Virus record (IMG/VR): IMGVR_UViG_3300009788_000012
Location: 1-64,000 of that record
Source of the DNA: a virus
Reading direction: 5' to 3' (one strand)
DNA: 64,000 nucleotides
The notes beneath the pieces are model-generated. The model had not been told where the DNA came from. It made no database searches and worked only from the letters and a program-made list of their open reading frames with translations. This document shows, piece after piece, positions 42,025 to 49,909 of the stretch. The first letter of the stretch is position 1, and every line of letters starts with the position of its first letter. The position numbers and the translations under genes were made by a program.

Positions 42025-42598
42025 ATCGACCAGGAGTCGTTCTTCGAAATCGTCGCACCATGATACGGTCGGTGACGTAATCGATCAGAACCCTGACGCG
42101 ATCTACATAATCTTCTCGCCTATAGCGAAGGTGTAGACTAGCGACATCCTCGAAGATTTGTGCGTACCGATCACCGGCTCCATAATCGTTGCTCTTTTCC
42201 CAGTCCTGTTGGTCTAAAAAGAAATTCCACAATGTGTCCGTGATCTCAGAAATGACCGATCCCAAAGAAGTCGCCCGGCGACTCGAAAGTTGGCAATAAA
42301 AATGATCTACCAAATACCATCTTAACTCACCAAGATTCCCAGGTTTTTGAACAGCCAGCTTCGTATCCATCGGCGCAGTCTCCACCGTAGTCTCTTCTTT
42401 TTTCTCGGTGTCATTGGCTTGGGTCTCCTCTTGTTTTTCAAAACGGAAGTCCGGGTCGCTACCGAGGTCTACCATTAGTTCGCTGATAGCGTAGTTAAGG
42501 TCTTCGCGTTCGCCTGGCGTTATGTCGCCACGATCTTCAGCGTCATGCCTGACGCCCTGCAGCCTGCTAATTATTTCGAGTTTAGTTTCTGTGTCCAT
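42005..42598 (-). CDS. Hypothetical protein, 197 residues
   Basis: ATG at 42598 chosen for GAGGAG upstream; the longer frame crosses a promoter. An acidic linker (about 55-75, EETQANDTEKKEETT) separates a helical N-terminus from a C-terminal domain with WYLVDHFYCQL and DRYAQIFEDVASLHLRYR. No family recognised. Confidence 0.6.
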   Translation of the reverse strand: MDTETKLEIISRLQGVRHDAEDRGDITPGEREDLNYAISELMVDLGSDPDFRFEKQEETQANDTEKKEETTVETAPMDTKLAVQKPGNLGELRWYLVDHFYCQLSSRRATSLGSVISEITDTLWNFFLDQQDWEKSNDYGAGDRYAQIFEDVASLHLRYRREDYVDRVRVLIDYVTDRIMVRRFRRTTPGRYDAPLL

Positions 42599-42827
42599 TT
42601 TCAGTTTGCTCCTCTGATTCGGTTGTTGTTTCTTCAGTGGTATTATCATACATGTTTTCCGTCGCTGTGTCAAGATCTTTTTTCGCGGCAGCAAGAGCTT
42701 GCTCTTTCTCGTGTAGTTTGGCCATCTCGAGGGTACAGAGGAAGGCGTGCTGCGTCAGTGGGTGCGCGTGTTGACCAACGACGTTGTCGAGTATCCATTG
42801 CTCTAGACGGGTGGAGAAGAGTTGCAT
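42582..42827 (-). CDS. Hypothetical protein, 81 residues
   Basis: Starts MQLFSTRLEQWILDNVV and ends in an acidic Thr/Glu-rich tail. The start overlaps the zinc-ribbon gene's stop as TAATG. A promoter lies inside its coding sequence. Function unknown. Confidence 0.55.
   Translation of the reverse strand: MQLFSTRLEQWILDNVVGQHAHPLTQHAFLCTLEMAKLHEKEQALAAAKKDLDTATENMYDNTTEETTTESEEQTENGHRN
42645..42673 (-). promoter_or_regulatory. Promoter inside 42582-42827
   Basis: TTGACA (42673-42668), 17-bp spacer ending AACATG, TATGAT (42650-42645). It would drive the gene starting at 42598 and those after it, including the endolysin. Confidence 0.7.
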
Positions 42828-42985
42828 TAGCCCTTCTCTCCCCTGCGTTGGTTTCTGGATTTAACCTCCCAGTCCTGTTTGTCAAACCCCCACACATCTC
42901 CACCGCAATTGGGGCAAGACCTGCAGGTGTCAGCACACATTTTTACTTTACAGTATGGGCATAACTTCAACCATTTTTGTGTCAT
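42827..42985 (-). CDS. Small zinc-ribbon protein, 52 residues
   Basis: Two knuckles: CPYC at 9-12 and CRSCPNC at about 21-27, then a basic tail. AAGGAG lies 7 bases before the ATG at 42985. It is the first gene after TerL in this operon. Typical rubredoxin-like zinc ribbon; role unknown. Confidence 0.6.
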   Translation of the reverse strand: MTQKWLKLCPYCKVKMCADTCRSCPNCGGDVWGFDKQDWEVKSRNQRRGEKG

Positions 42986-43050
42986 TGCTTTGCTCCTTAT
43001 GGAACCACTATATCGGGTGAGTGTTTTGAATCCACCGCCAGAGCGGTTTG

Positions 43051-44496
43051 CTATTTGAACCCGCCCCAGCCATCACGGGTCTGGGTGGTTGTCGTGAGAA
43101 CTGATTCAACTGGTTTCTTAATTATATACGAAAGCACACCGTATTGCAAGGCGTCGTGAGCGTGGCTATATTCGTTCTTGATGGGGATGTCGCGAAAGCG
43201 CTCTTGACCGGCCACTTGCACTCGAGCAAATTGGTAGCCGCCCATAAATCCCTTACGCAGGAAAGGACAGCAAGTATTGAGGATGAAGCCCGGATTGCCA
43301 CCAACGGTTTTAGACAAGAAGTCTATAACAGCCTGGCGCCTGGGGATAAGAAGGTTAGTCGGAGCCTCAACTGTATAGAGCCCCATCTTGTTGAGCTGAG
43401 AGATGCAACTCAGATCTGAGTTTGCCTGGTTCGCCTGCATGCCGGCAGGATCGCCCATGCCCGTGATGTCCATACCGCCAAAAAGGTTGGCTAGTGCCGG
43501 CATAACTGTGTTCGCAGCAAACTGCTTGATTCCGCCACGTTCACACATCCATTCGCGCAATACTCTGAGTTGACCATCAGGGGAGAGCTGCATGGCGACA
43601 CAAGCCGGGGTGAGCCCAAAATCCCATCCAAGGTGAATAGGTATACCCTTAAAGATGGGGAGGTCGACTTTAGATCGGTGCATCGCCTCGCTGAACATAC
43701 CATCATACACGGGTCGCCCATCAAACAGCGCTCCATATTCACCAAGAAGGTAGACCTTAATCCATTCAGGATCTTTACCTGCCACCTGTCGGGTGTAGTA
43801 AGTGAATCCCAGCTCGAGGTTGTTAACATTCTCCGCCATCGGATTGGCACGAAATCCGCCCTTTGGGGTTTTGATGAGGGCTCCGGGCTGACGGAAAAAC
43901 TTCCAGCCATCCGGTCTTTCCGTTTCGGCAATACGATAGTACCAGTGGTCGTTGTCCGGCGGGTTTGTGTCCATGATAATACCGGACCAATTAAAGCCTC
44001 CATCTCGCTTCGAGGGATACCGACCAATGCGTCCAATTGCAGCATCCAGGTGTCGCTTGTTGATTTCTCTGACTTCATTAAACCATGCTCCCGTGAGTTC
44101 GAGCGACAACAGCTTTCTGTCGTCGCCAGGTTTGTCGAGCGGCAAGAAGAGGATCTCCGCATCTATCCTAGTACCGTCTGGCAATGGGACACGGAGAGTT
44201 GCGGTTATTTCAGAACCTTCCCTTATGGTGCAAAAGTGCTCGAACCAATCCTTCCAGGTGTTAAGTGTCGTCTTCTTCAGCTGCTGGTAGGTGTTACGTA
44301 TGACGGCCCAGCGGCTACGGCGAACTCCGTTCACGGCTATCTGGTTCCTACACTTGAGGAAGATCTCCATACAGCACGCTACTGATTTTCCGCTACCGAT
44401 TGGTCCCATAATGCCGCGCACAAGGCTATTGTCTTGGTGAAAGAGGCGGGCGGTTGGCACGGCGCGGTAGTTTATACTGATGGGTTCAGGTGACAT
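43051..44496 (-). CDS. terL: Terminase large subunit
   Basis: 481 residues. The ATPase half has Walker A G31-PIGSGKS and a Walker B-like LELTGAWFNEVRE near 133-144; the nuclease half has D292 (GWDFG), D349 (MGDPAG) and D448 (HAHDALQ), the RNase H-type triad. It translocates DNA into the procapsid and cuts it. The small subunit gene is 4.7 kb upstream, separated by at least ten small genes, an unusual split. Its start overlaps the end of a 59-residue zinc protein. Confidence 0.92.
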   Translation of the reverse strand: MSPEPISINYRAVPTARLFHQDNSLVRGIMGPIGSGKSVACCMEIFLKCRNQIAVNGVRRSRWAVIRNTYQQLKKTTLNTWKDWFEHFCTIREGSEITATLRVPLPDGTRIDAEILFLPLDKPGDDRKLLSLELTGAWFNEVREINKRHLDAAIGRIGRYPSKRDGGFNWSGIIMDTNPPDNDHWYYRIAETERPDGWKFFRQPGALIKTPKGGFRANPMAENVNNLELGFTYYTRQVAGKDPEWIKVYLLGEYGALFDGRPVYDGMFSEAMHRSKVDLPIFKGIPIHLGWDFGLTPACVAMQLSPDGQLRVLREWMCERGGIKQFAANTVMPALANLFGGMDITGMGDPAGMQANQANSDLSCISQLNKMGLYTVEAPTNLLIPRRQAVIDFLSKTVGGNPGFILNTCCPFLRKGFMGGYQFARVQVAGQERFRDIPIKNEYSHAHDALQYGVLSYIIKKPVESVLTTTTQTRDGWGGFK

Positions 44497-44665
44497 CGCC
44501 CTCCCTTATTGTCATGTCTATCTCGATAAACACCTTCGCGCACCACGGACAACTGATGGGCCTTAAGTTGGACGCCATCTCGAAAGATTTGTCGCAGTCT
44601 ATACAGGTGTATTTGTACATAACGTCAACAAGTGTTGCTTTGTTGGTGGTTCTTTCTTCAGGCAT
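44486..44665 (-). CDS. Small zinc-ribbon protein, 59 residues
   Basis: Two CxxC knuckles (CIDC and CPWC) 17 residues apart with a beta pattern between, a classic zinc ribbon. The stop (44488-44486) overlaps the TerL start. AAGGTG precedes the ATG at 44665. Possibly DNA-binding; role unknown. Confidence 0.6.
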   Translation of the reverse strand: MPEERTTNKATLVDVMYKYTCIDCDKSFEMASNLRPISCPWCAKVFIEIDMTIREGDVT

Positions 44666-44668
44666 AAA

Positions 44669-45007
44669 TTACACCTTATCTCCCAGGCTAGGCACAGGGC
44701 AAGACTCCGTCATCCAAGGACAGAGGTGGACCTTTATGCCATACATTACGATCCCTGTGTTCACGTAACAGCCCACAGGCAGGTCGTCGTGAATTCCCAT
44801 CTCATCCAAAATATCATGTCCAACAAGGAAGTGGGCAAACTGTGGGAACGAAGACAGGTGCGCGTAACTATCAAGACGGTCCATCAATATCGGCACGTCG
44901 ATTTCAATTATCTTTATGTCGGCGTCGACACAAGAAACTGGCAAAGTCTCGACAATGCCGCCCGTTCCTGGTATCTTGACGAAGATTTCAACCTTGTCTC
45001 CTATCAT
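44669..45007 (-). CDS. Hypothetical protein, 112 residues
   Basis: Beta-rich, soluble (VEIFVKIPGTGGIVETLP), with four cysteines without a clear zinc pattern. The start overlaps the upstream stop as ATGA. No family recognised. Confidence 0.6.
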   Translation of the reverse strand: MIGDKVEIFVKIPGTGGIVETLPVSCVDADIKIIEIDVPILMDRLDSYAHLSSFPQFAHFLVGHDILDEMGIHDDLPVGCYVNTGIVMYGIKVHLCPWMTESCPVPSLGDKV

Positions 45008-45183
45008 CCCTTCTTCCTCTTCGGCGCAGGGAAGATTTTCCCCGCCTCTGCCTTCTCGTGGTCAGTCTCGTAGCATTTGAGGCACTGGTGCGTCTGCGAC
45101 ATAAGGACGCCTCTGTCGAAGCTCTGGTGGGTTACGCTTGCTATTTCTCCGCAGGCGCATAGGTCTGGTGAATTGTCTACCAT
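45004..45183 (-). CDS. Small zinc protein, 59 residues
   Basis: Cys pairs CAC near the start and CLKC in the middle, then a Lys-rich end (PAPKRKKG). I used the ATG at 45183, close to the upstream gene's stop, because the longer frame lies entirely in another coding region. Function unknown. Confidence 0.5.
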   Translation of the reverse strand: MVDNSPDLCACGEIASVTHQSFDRGVLMSQTHQCLKCYETDHEKAEAGKIFPAPKRKKG

Positions 45184-45689
45184 TGAAGACACCTGTATCC
45201 TTCCCGAACGCAGGCGCCCGAATGTATACATTTGTCTTTCAGATCGCAGGCATCCTTCTTCGAACAGAGGCGAACCTCTATTCGACAGCAGGCCGCACAC
45301 TGGTATCTCGACCAGTCAGGCTCTTCGTTGCCACTGGCAAAGCTTTCTCGGAGGACTACCGCCCGGGCACCGCACTGGCATTTATGGTCTCGCGGGCGGA
45401 TGATGTCTCCGTTCCTGTCGAGGCAGTTCGCCTCATATTCCTTCTCTTTATAAACTTTTGCGATGATTTCCCTAGACATCTCTTCGTCGGAAGCTCTTGC
45501 TTTCCCGTCGATGAATTCACATCCACGAATAGTGACTACGTTGCTTATCCAGTATGCAGACTCTCTGCTGATGTCAACGAACTGCAAGATCTCATCGGAC
45601 ATCTCTTCGAACGTGTCGGCGTACTTTTTCCCTGAGCGTCTGGAGAGGATACCCCATAGTTGTTTCTTGAGCTGATTGTTTGTTCTCAT
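45177..45689 (-). CDS. Cys-rich hypothetical protein
   Basis: 170 residues. The first half is helical; the second half has CQC, CAACC, and three late Cys in CDLKDKC and CVREGYRC contexts, likely two zinc sites. ATGA coupling with the large upstream gene. No family recognised. Confidence 0.6.
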   Translation of the reverse strand: MRTNNQLKKQLWGILSRRSGKKYADTFEEMSDEILQFVDISRESAYWISNVVTIRGCEFIDGKARASDEEMSREIIAKVYKEKEYEANCLDRNGDIIRPRDHKCQCGARAVVLRESFASGNEEPDWSRYQCAACCRIEVRLCSKKDACDLKDKCIHSGACVREGYRCLQW

Positions 45690-47248
45690 TCGGAATCCCC
45701 CTGCGCCATGACCTTCTCCGTAATGTTTTTGGCCAGGTCGCTATCGTCGTGGCTTTTCGCTCCACCAACCGTGTAGACCAGGCAGTTGCAGACGAGGTTT
45801 TTGGCAACCGGTTCAGTGAGTTTGACGAACTCCATGATTTTTTTTATTAGCTGGTCGGCGGTTGCGCTGTATAGTTGGCCGTGAGAATTGGACAGAATCT
45901 CTGCCAGCTCTTTTTCGAGGTGGCGGCGGGTCCAGGCGTCACGGATTTCTTGCGGGAGAGGACTGCCGAAGCCAGCAACCTGCTTCATGGCCTTGCGGTA
46001 CGCATCAATAATTTGGCCGAACTCGCTGCTCCCCATCGGCAGGAGTATGTTCCATACCCCGGGTGAGTTTTCTCGGCAGACGACATCTGAAGAGCTGGCG
46101 GCATCAAAGTCGTACCAGAAGTTCAAAATAGGATCATTGCGTAAATCTCTCTTGAACTGGTAGTTCGCGAAATCCATGCTGGTTTTTTCCAGAAGCCTCG
46201 CTTCTCCCGGGTATTTTTTACCCCAAGCTTCTGATATTTCCTTTGGGATGGTCGTCATCGGGACGTCTAGCAGGTCAATTATCCTCTTGAGGTGGTCTTG
46301 CACCTTACTCCAGTCGGGCGTGTCGAGAGGGAGCCACGCATCTTTGCCGAAGGCTAGTCCCCGAAGGTCCATGACGACAGGCTCGCCGCCAGGTTCTTTG
46401 TCCATGTCGAAATAGAGTCTCAGTACGCCGTCGATTCCGTCCTCCTTTTGGTACGACATGACATAATCCGGTGTGGGGTGGTTCTCTTCATCCATTGTTT
46501 TATGGATGGCCTTCCAGGCGTCGATGTATGCCTGCGACAAGTGGGTCGAGACGCTTTTACACTCCATTCCGAGCGTGGCCCCAAGCGAAGCGAAGAGGGA
46601 GTCGAGTACTTTTTCACACTTACAGTTCAGTGGCAGGTGGATGTGGTAGGTGTAGAAGAGGCTGTTGCATCCTCTAACATATTTCCTTGATCCGCCCCGC
46701 TTTACCCTCTCCTCAGTGCCGGTCACCTCTTTATACCAATGGTGAGTTGAAAGCTCATTTGTGAAGTAGAGCTTCACAATGTGAAGCTCGCGGGTTGCGC
46801 TGTCGCGCTGCGTCATCGACCAATCGGGTGTAGAACGAGGGTTGTCTCGGCGGTAGGCGGACCACTCTTGGTCGATGTAGTCCAGAGCTGCCTGCTGCTG
46901 GGCTGTTTTTTCTCTCCGTGCCTCGTCGTGCTCTTTCCAAATGCGCGTGAACTCTTCGATGTTTTCGCGAATGGTATCGGCCAGAATTCTGGCATGATCC
47001 TCGGCCATATGTTTCATATCTGGCAGCAAGGCATTACTGAGGCATTGTGTGACGCCACCGATATACTCGCTCAAAGTCTGGTCGGTACCTAGATGAATCA
47101 CAGAGGTATAGCGATGCGGATAGGCGTACAGGTGGGGAGCCGTTCCGGTTTTTACATGTGATCTGCCGCCGCAAAGCGAACAAATCTCTACGCATAGGTG
47201 GGCGTAGCGGTCTGCGGCATTTATTTTCTTAATCGTTACTGTTGCCAT
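45686..47248 (-). CDS. Large hypothetical protein, 520 residues
   Basis: Chosen start MATVTIKK at 47248; an ATG 9 bases up is only two bases from AAAGGAG. The N-terminus has CSLCGG and a later C-x-C (CKCEKV), suggesting a structural zinc. The rest is helical with Trp-rich segments (SWMTQ-type and WYKEVTG). Two internal pieces look alike (STPDWSM...LHIVKLYF and TPDYVMS...GVLRLYF), hinting at an internal duplication. No enzyme motif. It is the largest unknown gene in the early/middle part of the leftward region. Confidence 0.6.
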   Translation of the reverse strand: MATVTIKKINAADRYAHLCVEICSLCGGRSHVKTGTAPHLYAYPHRYTSVIHLGTDQTLSEYIGGVTQCLSNALLPDMKHMAEDHARILADTIRENIEEFTRIWKEHDEARREKTAQQQAALDYIDQEWSAYRRDNPRSTPDWSMTQRDSATRELHIVKLYFTNELSTHHWYKEVTGTEERVKRGGSRKYVRGCNSLFYTYHIHLPLNCKCEKVLDSLFASLGATLGMECKSVSTHLSQAYIDAWKAIHKTMDEENHPTPDYVMSYQKEDGIDGVLRLYFDMDKEPGGEPVVMDLRGLAFGKDAWLPLDTPDWSKVQDHLKRIIDLLDVPMTTIPKEISEAWGKKYPGEARLLEKTSMDFANYQFKRDLRNDPILNFWYDFDAASSSDVVCRENSPGVWNILLPMGSSEFGQIIDAYRKAMKQVAGFGSPLPQEIRDAWTRRHLEKELAEILSNSHGQLYSATADQLIKKIMEFVKLTEPVAKNLVCNCLVYTVGGAKSHDDSDLAKNITEKVMAQGDSE

Positions 47249-47558
47249 TAGTTTCATTGCTCCTTTGGTTGCGGGGTTCGTATTTTCCTGATGCAAGCAT
47301 ATTAAAGAACTCTCCAATTGAGAGTAGCTCGGTTGGTGCCTTTTTCACCGCGCAGACCATCAGGTCAGGGCGCGGGGCAACCATCACACTTGTGTGAATA
47401 GCGTCGAAGGTGTTCACGTCGACTACCTGGCTGTGCGGATGAACGCGCGCAGCTTTTACGTGCGCTGGGTATGATGGGTCGCCCAGTATCAGATAGAGGT
47501 GTGGTTCCAATTCGAAGAAGTCGCCCGTGTCGAGTGTTTGGAGTTTTACTTTGGTCAT
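47229..47558 (-). CDS. Hypothetical protein, 109 residues
   Basis: Starts MTKVKLQTLDTGDFFEL, beta-rich, ending in an Asn-rich tail. The pattern T-G-D-F-F-x-L...LG...VVDVN-T suggests a small barrel. Its start overlaps the stop of a 32-residue membrane peptide as ATGA, and its end overlaps the next gene by 20 bases. Function unknown. Confidence 0.6.
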   Translation of the reverse strand: MTKVKLQTLDTGDFFELEPHLYLILGDPSYPAHVKAARVHPHSQVVDVNTFDAIHTSVMVAPRPDLMVCAVKKAPTELLSIGEFFNMLASGKYEPRNQRSNETNGNSND

Positions 47559-47653
47559 CTAGTGGCCCTCCCTATCATGAAGCCGGCCAACAAGCCGGAC
47601 ATAAAGGCAGCGGCGATGGCGGCTAGTGCTTGAGCTAGTGCTGGATTGTTCAT
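47555..47653 (-). CDS. 32-residue membrane peptide
   Basis: MNNPALAQALAAIAAAFMSG then LLAGFMIGRATR: one helix rich in Ala and Gly. AGGA lies 8 bases before the ATG; the stop overlaps the next start as ATGA. Could be a lysis- or exclusion-type micropeptide. Confidence 0.5.
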   Translation of the reverse strand: MNNPALAQALAAIAAAFMSGLLAGFMIGRATR

Positions 47654-47655
47654 GC

Positions 47656-47811
47656 TTACAATCCTATTACGCAGTCGCCGACCGCGTGTATACCGCCGCC
47701 AAAGAGTATGTGGGCAGTGATGTCAACGCAGATAACCGTTACTACAATTAAAAGCGCGGAGACCATGATGGTCGCCAGTGTTCCTAATATTACGTTTGCA
47801 ATTTCTTCCAT
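47656..47811 (-). CDS. Small membrane protein, 51 residues
   Basis: From the ATG at 47811 (AAGGGAG 7 bases upstream): MEEIANVILGTLATIMVSAL followed by LIVVTVICVD, one strong membrane helix, then a Gly/His-rich end. The longer frame to 47889 lacks a ribosome site. Two tiny membrane genes in a row suggest a holin/antiholin or superinfection-exclusion pair. Confidence 0.5.
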   Translation of the reverse strand: MEEIANVILGTLATIMVSALLIVVTVICVDITAHILFGGGIHAVGDCVIGL

Positions 47812-47968
47812 CTTTCCGCTCCCTTCGAGAAGGTTTTGAAAGTTTTCTGGCTTGCTATTTCCCTCTACGGCTATCATGCCGAGCGGCACCCAGGGCTGAC
47901 CCTGGCGTACCAGGGCTCCAGCTCCCTCCTAACCCGAAGCAGGCCAACACGGGTGGGTTGATAAAGGT
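47812..47968 (-). other. Leader between promoter and membrane-protein genes
   Basis: About 157 bases with no gene. GC-rich with several possible stems (CCCTGG/CCAGGG near 47892-47915, and CCCGG-like arms near 47930-47960). A structured 5' leader is likely; no known riboswitch was recognised. Confidence 0.35.
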
Positions 47969-47997
47969 ACTGTACCACAAATGGTGACGGATGTCAA
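47969..47997 (-). promoter_or_regulatory. Promoter for the 47.8-43 kb genes
   Basis: TTGACA (47997-47992), 17-bp spacer ending TTTGTGG, TACAGT (47974-47969). Near-identical in its spacer end and -10 to the promoters at 36398 and 48805. Confidence 0.78.
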
Positions 47998-48000
47998 GGG

Positions 48001-48171
48001 TTATGAATCGTCTAGCCATTCGTCATACCCCTCTTTTACTTCGTATGACCATTCGTCCTCGTCGCCATCGAGTCTATCCAGGCCGGCACCGTGGATGCCT
48101 GTTGCTACTTCCAGCAGTTTTGTTTCGATGTCGGAATCGTCGTCTGCGTAGATTGTTAGTACGAATTTCAT
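48001..48171 (-). CDS. Small acidic protein, 56 residues
   Basis: MKFVLTIYADDDSDIETKLL..., a beta start then an acidic Trp-containing end (EWSYEVKEGYDEWLDDS). GAGGAG precedes the ATG at 48171 and the gene follows the 48175 stop directly. Very acidic, possibly a DNA mimic or inhibitor; function unknown. Confidence 0.6.
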   Translation of the reverse strand: MKFVLTIYADDDSDIETKLLEVATGIHGAGLDRLDGDEDEWSYEVKEGYDEWLDDS

Positions 48172-48174
48172 TTG

Positions 48175-48615
48175 TTACTCCTCTGCTCGCTCGGTGAAGT
48201 GAGGGATGATTTCGACTTCTAGATCAGAAACTGGCATCATCAACCTTCCTTCTCGCGTTACTGCGGAACAGCCGGCACCCTCTGTTTTCTCTATCCTCAT
48301 GCGCTCTTCGCCCTTTACGCCACCTGAGAGATACCTGTACATCTGGCCAAGTTTAACGTCGCGGAAGGTGAGCTTTGGTTTCGGAAGAGGGAGGGCTCTG
48401 ATGCGCTCGCTCTTACCCTCGAACCTGTCGCTAAAGAAAGTGAATGGTACTACTGAGCCCAGACCATTGTGAAACGCCTCCACGTGGTCGTCATAGGTTC
48501 CAGGCATAAACTTTGCGGCTATTGTGAATGCTTGCATCGTCCTGGCTACCTCTAGCGGCATTTCTACTACGACCATCGTTTCTTCTGTTTTGAGTGTTGC
48601 TGTTACTTCGCTCAT
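48175..48615 (-). CDS. Hypothetical protein, paralogue of 63462-63971
   Basis: 146 residues. Pattern MVVVEMPLEVARTM, then GTYDDHVEAFHNGL, then RALPLPKPKLTFRDVKLGQMYRY. The protein at 63462-63971 has the same order (VLTMPRSVAETV, GTFDEYAEPVYEAL, RAKPLPPESKKLLQVDLEPGDIFRF), so they are diverged paralogues at opposite ends of the window. Function unknown. Confidence 0.6.
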   Translation of the reverse strand: MSEVTATLKTEETMVVVEMPLEVARTMQAFTIAAKFMPGTYDDHVEAFHNGLGSVVPFTFFSDRFEGKSERIRALPLPKPKLTFRDVKLGQMYRYLSGGVKGEERMRIEKTEGAGCSAVTREGRLMMPVSDLEVEIIPHFTERAEE

Positions 48616-48639
48616 TTCTTTTGCTCCTTTTGGGTTGAG

Positions 48640-48804
48640 AATTATTTTTAATCACCTGGTGGCGGGGCTTGATACCCGCTCAGTATGCATCCTGCTCGGC
48701 AACATCATGACGACCCGCTCCGCCTTGGGCAGGTATCCTGCTGCGTCTTGCGGTAGCCATGGTAATAACCGGGCGTTTCCTTCAACGCCGCACCAGGTGA
48801 AGAT
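48640..48804 (-). other. Long structured leader
   Basis: 165 bases between promoter and gene. Inverted arms TCACCTGGTG at 48652-48661 and its complement at 48791-48800 enclose several hairpins (GGCGTT/AACGCC, GCAG/CTGC and GAGCGGG/CCCGCTC). AT-rich TTAAAAATAATT follows. A 26-codon frame (MATARRSRIPAQ...) lacks a ribosome site. A regulatory RNA leader is likely. Confidence 0.5.
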
Positions 48805-48833
48805 ACTGTAGCACAAATTGGCGAAGATGTCAA
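48805..48833 (-). promoter_or_regulatory. Promoter for 48175-48615
   Basis: TTGACA (48833-48828), 17-bp spacer ending TTTGTGC, TACAGT (48810-48805). It overlaps the 3' end of the gene at 48830. Confidence 0.78.
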
Positions 48834-49090
48834 GGAGTTATTTTGTGGTTACGTGCCTCAAGGGCGTCGCCGGGAGTTCTAAATATATTTTTAGATCCGT
48901 TGAGGATTACTATAATACCGGCGGCCTCGTTAATCAGCGTGTAGTACACCCGCCACTCTGTGGCTCTTTGCATCCCATCTCGGCTCGACTCTATAGAGAC
49001 CTTGTCGATAACTCTTTCGGCTATCTCGTCAGTTCTGTCAGTCCAGACTGTTTCACCGGCTTTGAACTCTGGTGTTGGAATATTGTTCAT
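48830..49090 (-). CDS. Hypothetical protein, 86 residues
   Basis: Starts MNNIPTPEFKAGETVWTDRT. The layout (a short KAGETVW barrel-like start, WRVYYTLINEAAGIIV) is soluble beta/alpha. AAAGGAG upstream. It has its own promoter at 49115-49143. Function unknown. Confidence 0.6.
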   Translation of the reverse strand: MNNIPTPEFKAGETVWTDRTDEIAERVIDKVSIESSRDGMQRATEWRVYYTLINEAAGIIVILNGSKNIFRTPGDALEARNHKITP

Positions 49091-49114
49091 AGTTTGCTCC
49101 TTTGTTTTTCTATA

Positions 49115-49143
49115 CCATACACGAAAGCGGTAGTGATGTCAAG
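49115..49143 (-). promoter_or_regulatory. Promoter for 48830-49090
   Basis: TTGACA (49143-49138), 17-bp spacer ending TTTCGTG, TATGGT (49120-49115). The start of transcription would lie about 18 bases before the ATG. Confidence 0.75.
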
Positions 49144-49235
49144 TGCTTTCTTCGTGCATTACCATGCTATAACCCTCATACAGTGCTTTTCCTCATGGTT
49201 TCTGAAATTTTTACGAGGAATAGGTATATACGATC

Positions 49236-49844
49236 TCAACCACCCCGGGTGGGGTCTTCTCCAGCAGGGGGCTCCCTCGTCTCTCCGTAACTGAATGCCC
49301 GCTTCGCGGTCACGGGTGGCGGCAACTCCGGCGGCAGTTCAATGACCTCTTCGCGTATCGTGTCGCCTAAGTCTATATTGACCGTGACTGCTGCCGTGTT
49401 GACGGCCTCACTGAACATGCCGAGATGTTTGCCCATAGCGTCTAAGGCTTTGAGCCGGTCGAACAGTTCGATCTTGAATGAGCCGTCCTTCTTGGTGTTG
49501 ATACTCTTGATAGCGGCACGCTCCTGAGGCGTGAGGCTGTTCAACTGTTTGAGTGTGATAGTACCATCCTGTGACTGGTCAAGGATGTCAGGTAGTGTGG
49601 TACGTATAATACCGCAATACTCAGATACCACATGAGCTAGCTCCATGCGGTTTGCCTCCATGAGAGCGTCAGCGCGAAGTTTCAAGTGATAGGCCACGGG
49701 TGGGCGAACAAACACCTTTCCGCAGTTGATGGCGTTCACCTGGCGCCCCTTGTCCTGGTAGACGCGCGCATAGGATTCGGCCTTGCTGCCGGTGAGCTCG
49801 TATGCGTCGATGAGAGCGATTTCTTTCTTGTTTAATTTTCGCAA
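49236..49844 (-). CDS. terS: Terminase small subunit
   Basis: 202 residues. N-terminal helix-turn-helix-like DNA-binding region (ALIDAYELTGSKAESYARVY, then VRPPVAYHL) matches the Terminase_2/XtmA family, followed by an oligomerisation helix region and a Pro/Glu-rich tail that contacts TerL. It should recognise the phage packaging site. Its gene is the first of the leftward set, right beside the palindrome-rich control region. The last codons form a GC-rich hairpin (CCCCACCCGGGGTGG). Confidence 0.8.
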   Translation of the reverse strand: MRKLNKKEIALIDAYELTGSKAESYARVYQDKGRQVNAINCGKVFVRPPVAYHLKLRADALMEANRMELAHVVSEYCGIIRTTLPDILDQSQDGTITLKQLNSLTPQERAAIKSINTKKDGSFKIELFDRLKALDAMGKHLGMFSEAVNTAAVTVNIDLGDTIREEVIELPPELPPPVTAKRAFSYGETREPPAGEDPTRGG

Positions 49845-49875
49845 TGTAAAAAACTCCTCTTTACGTTTTGTATAG

Positions 49876-49905
49876 ATTGTAACACTTATTGTATATAAAT
49901 GTCAA
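49876..49905 (-). promoter_or_regulatory. Leftward promoter for terS
   Basis: TTGACA (49905-49900), 18-bp AT-rich spacer, TACAAT (49881-49876). The -35 lies 5 bases from the first palindrome at 49910, so a bound regulator there would block it. Confidence 0.75.
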
Positions 49906-49909
49906 ATTC

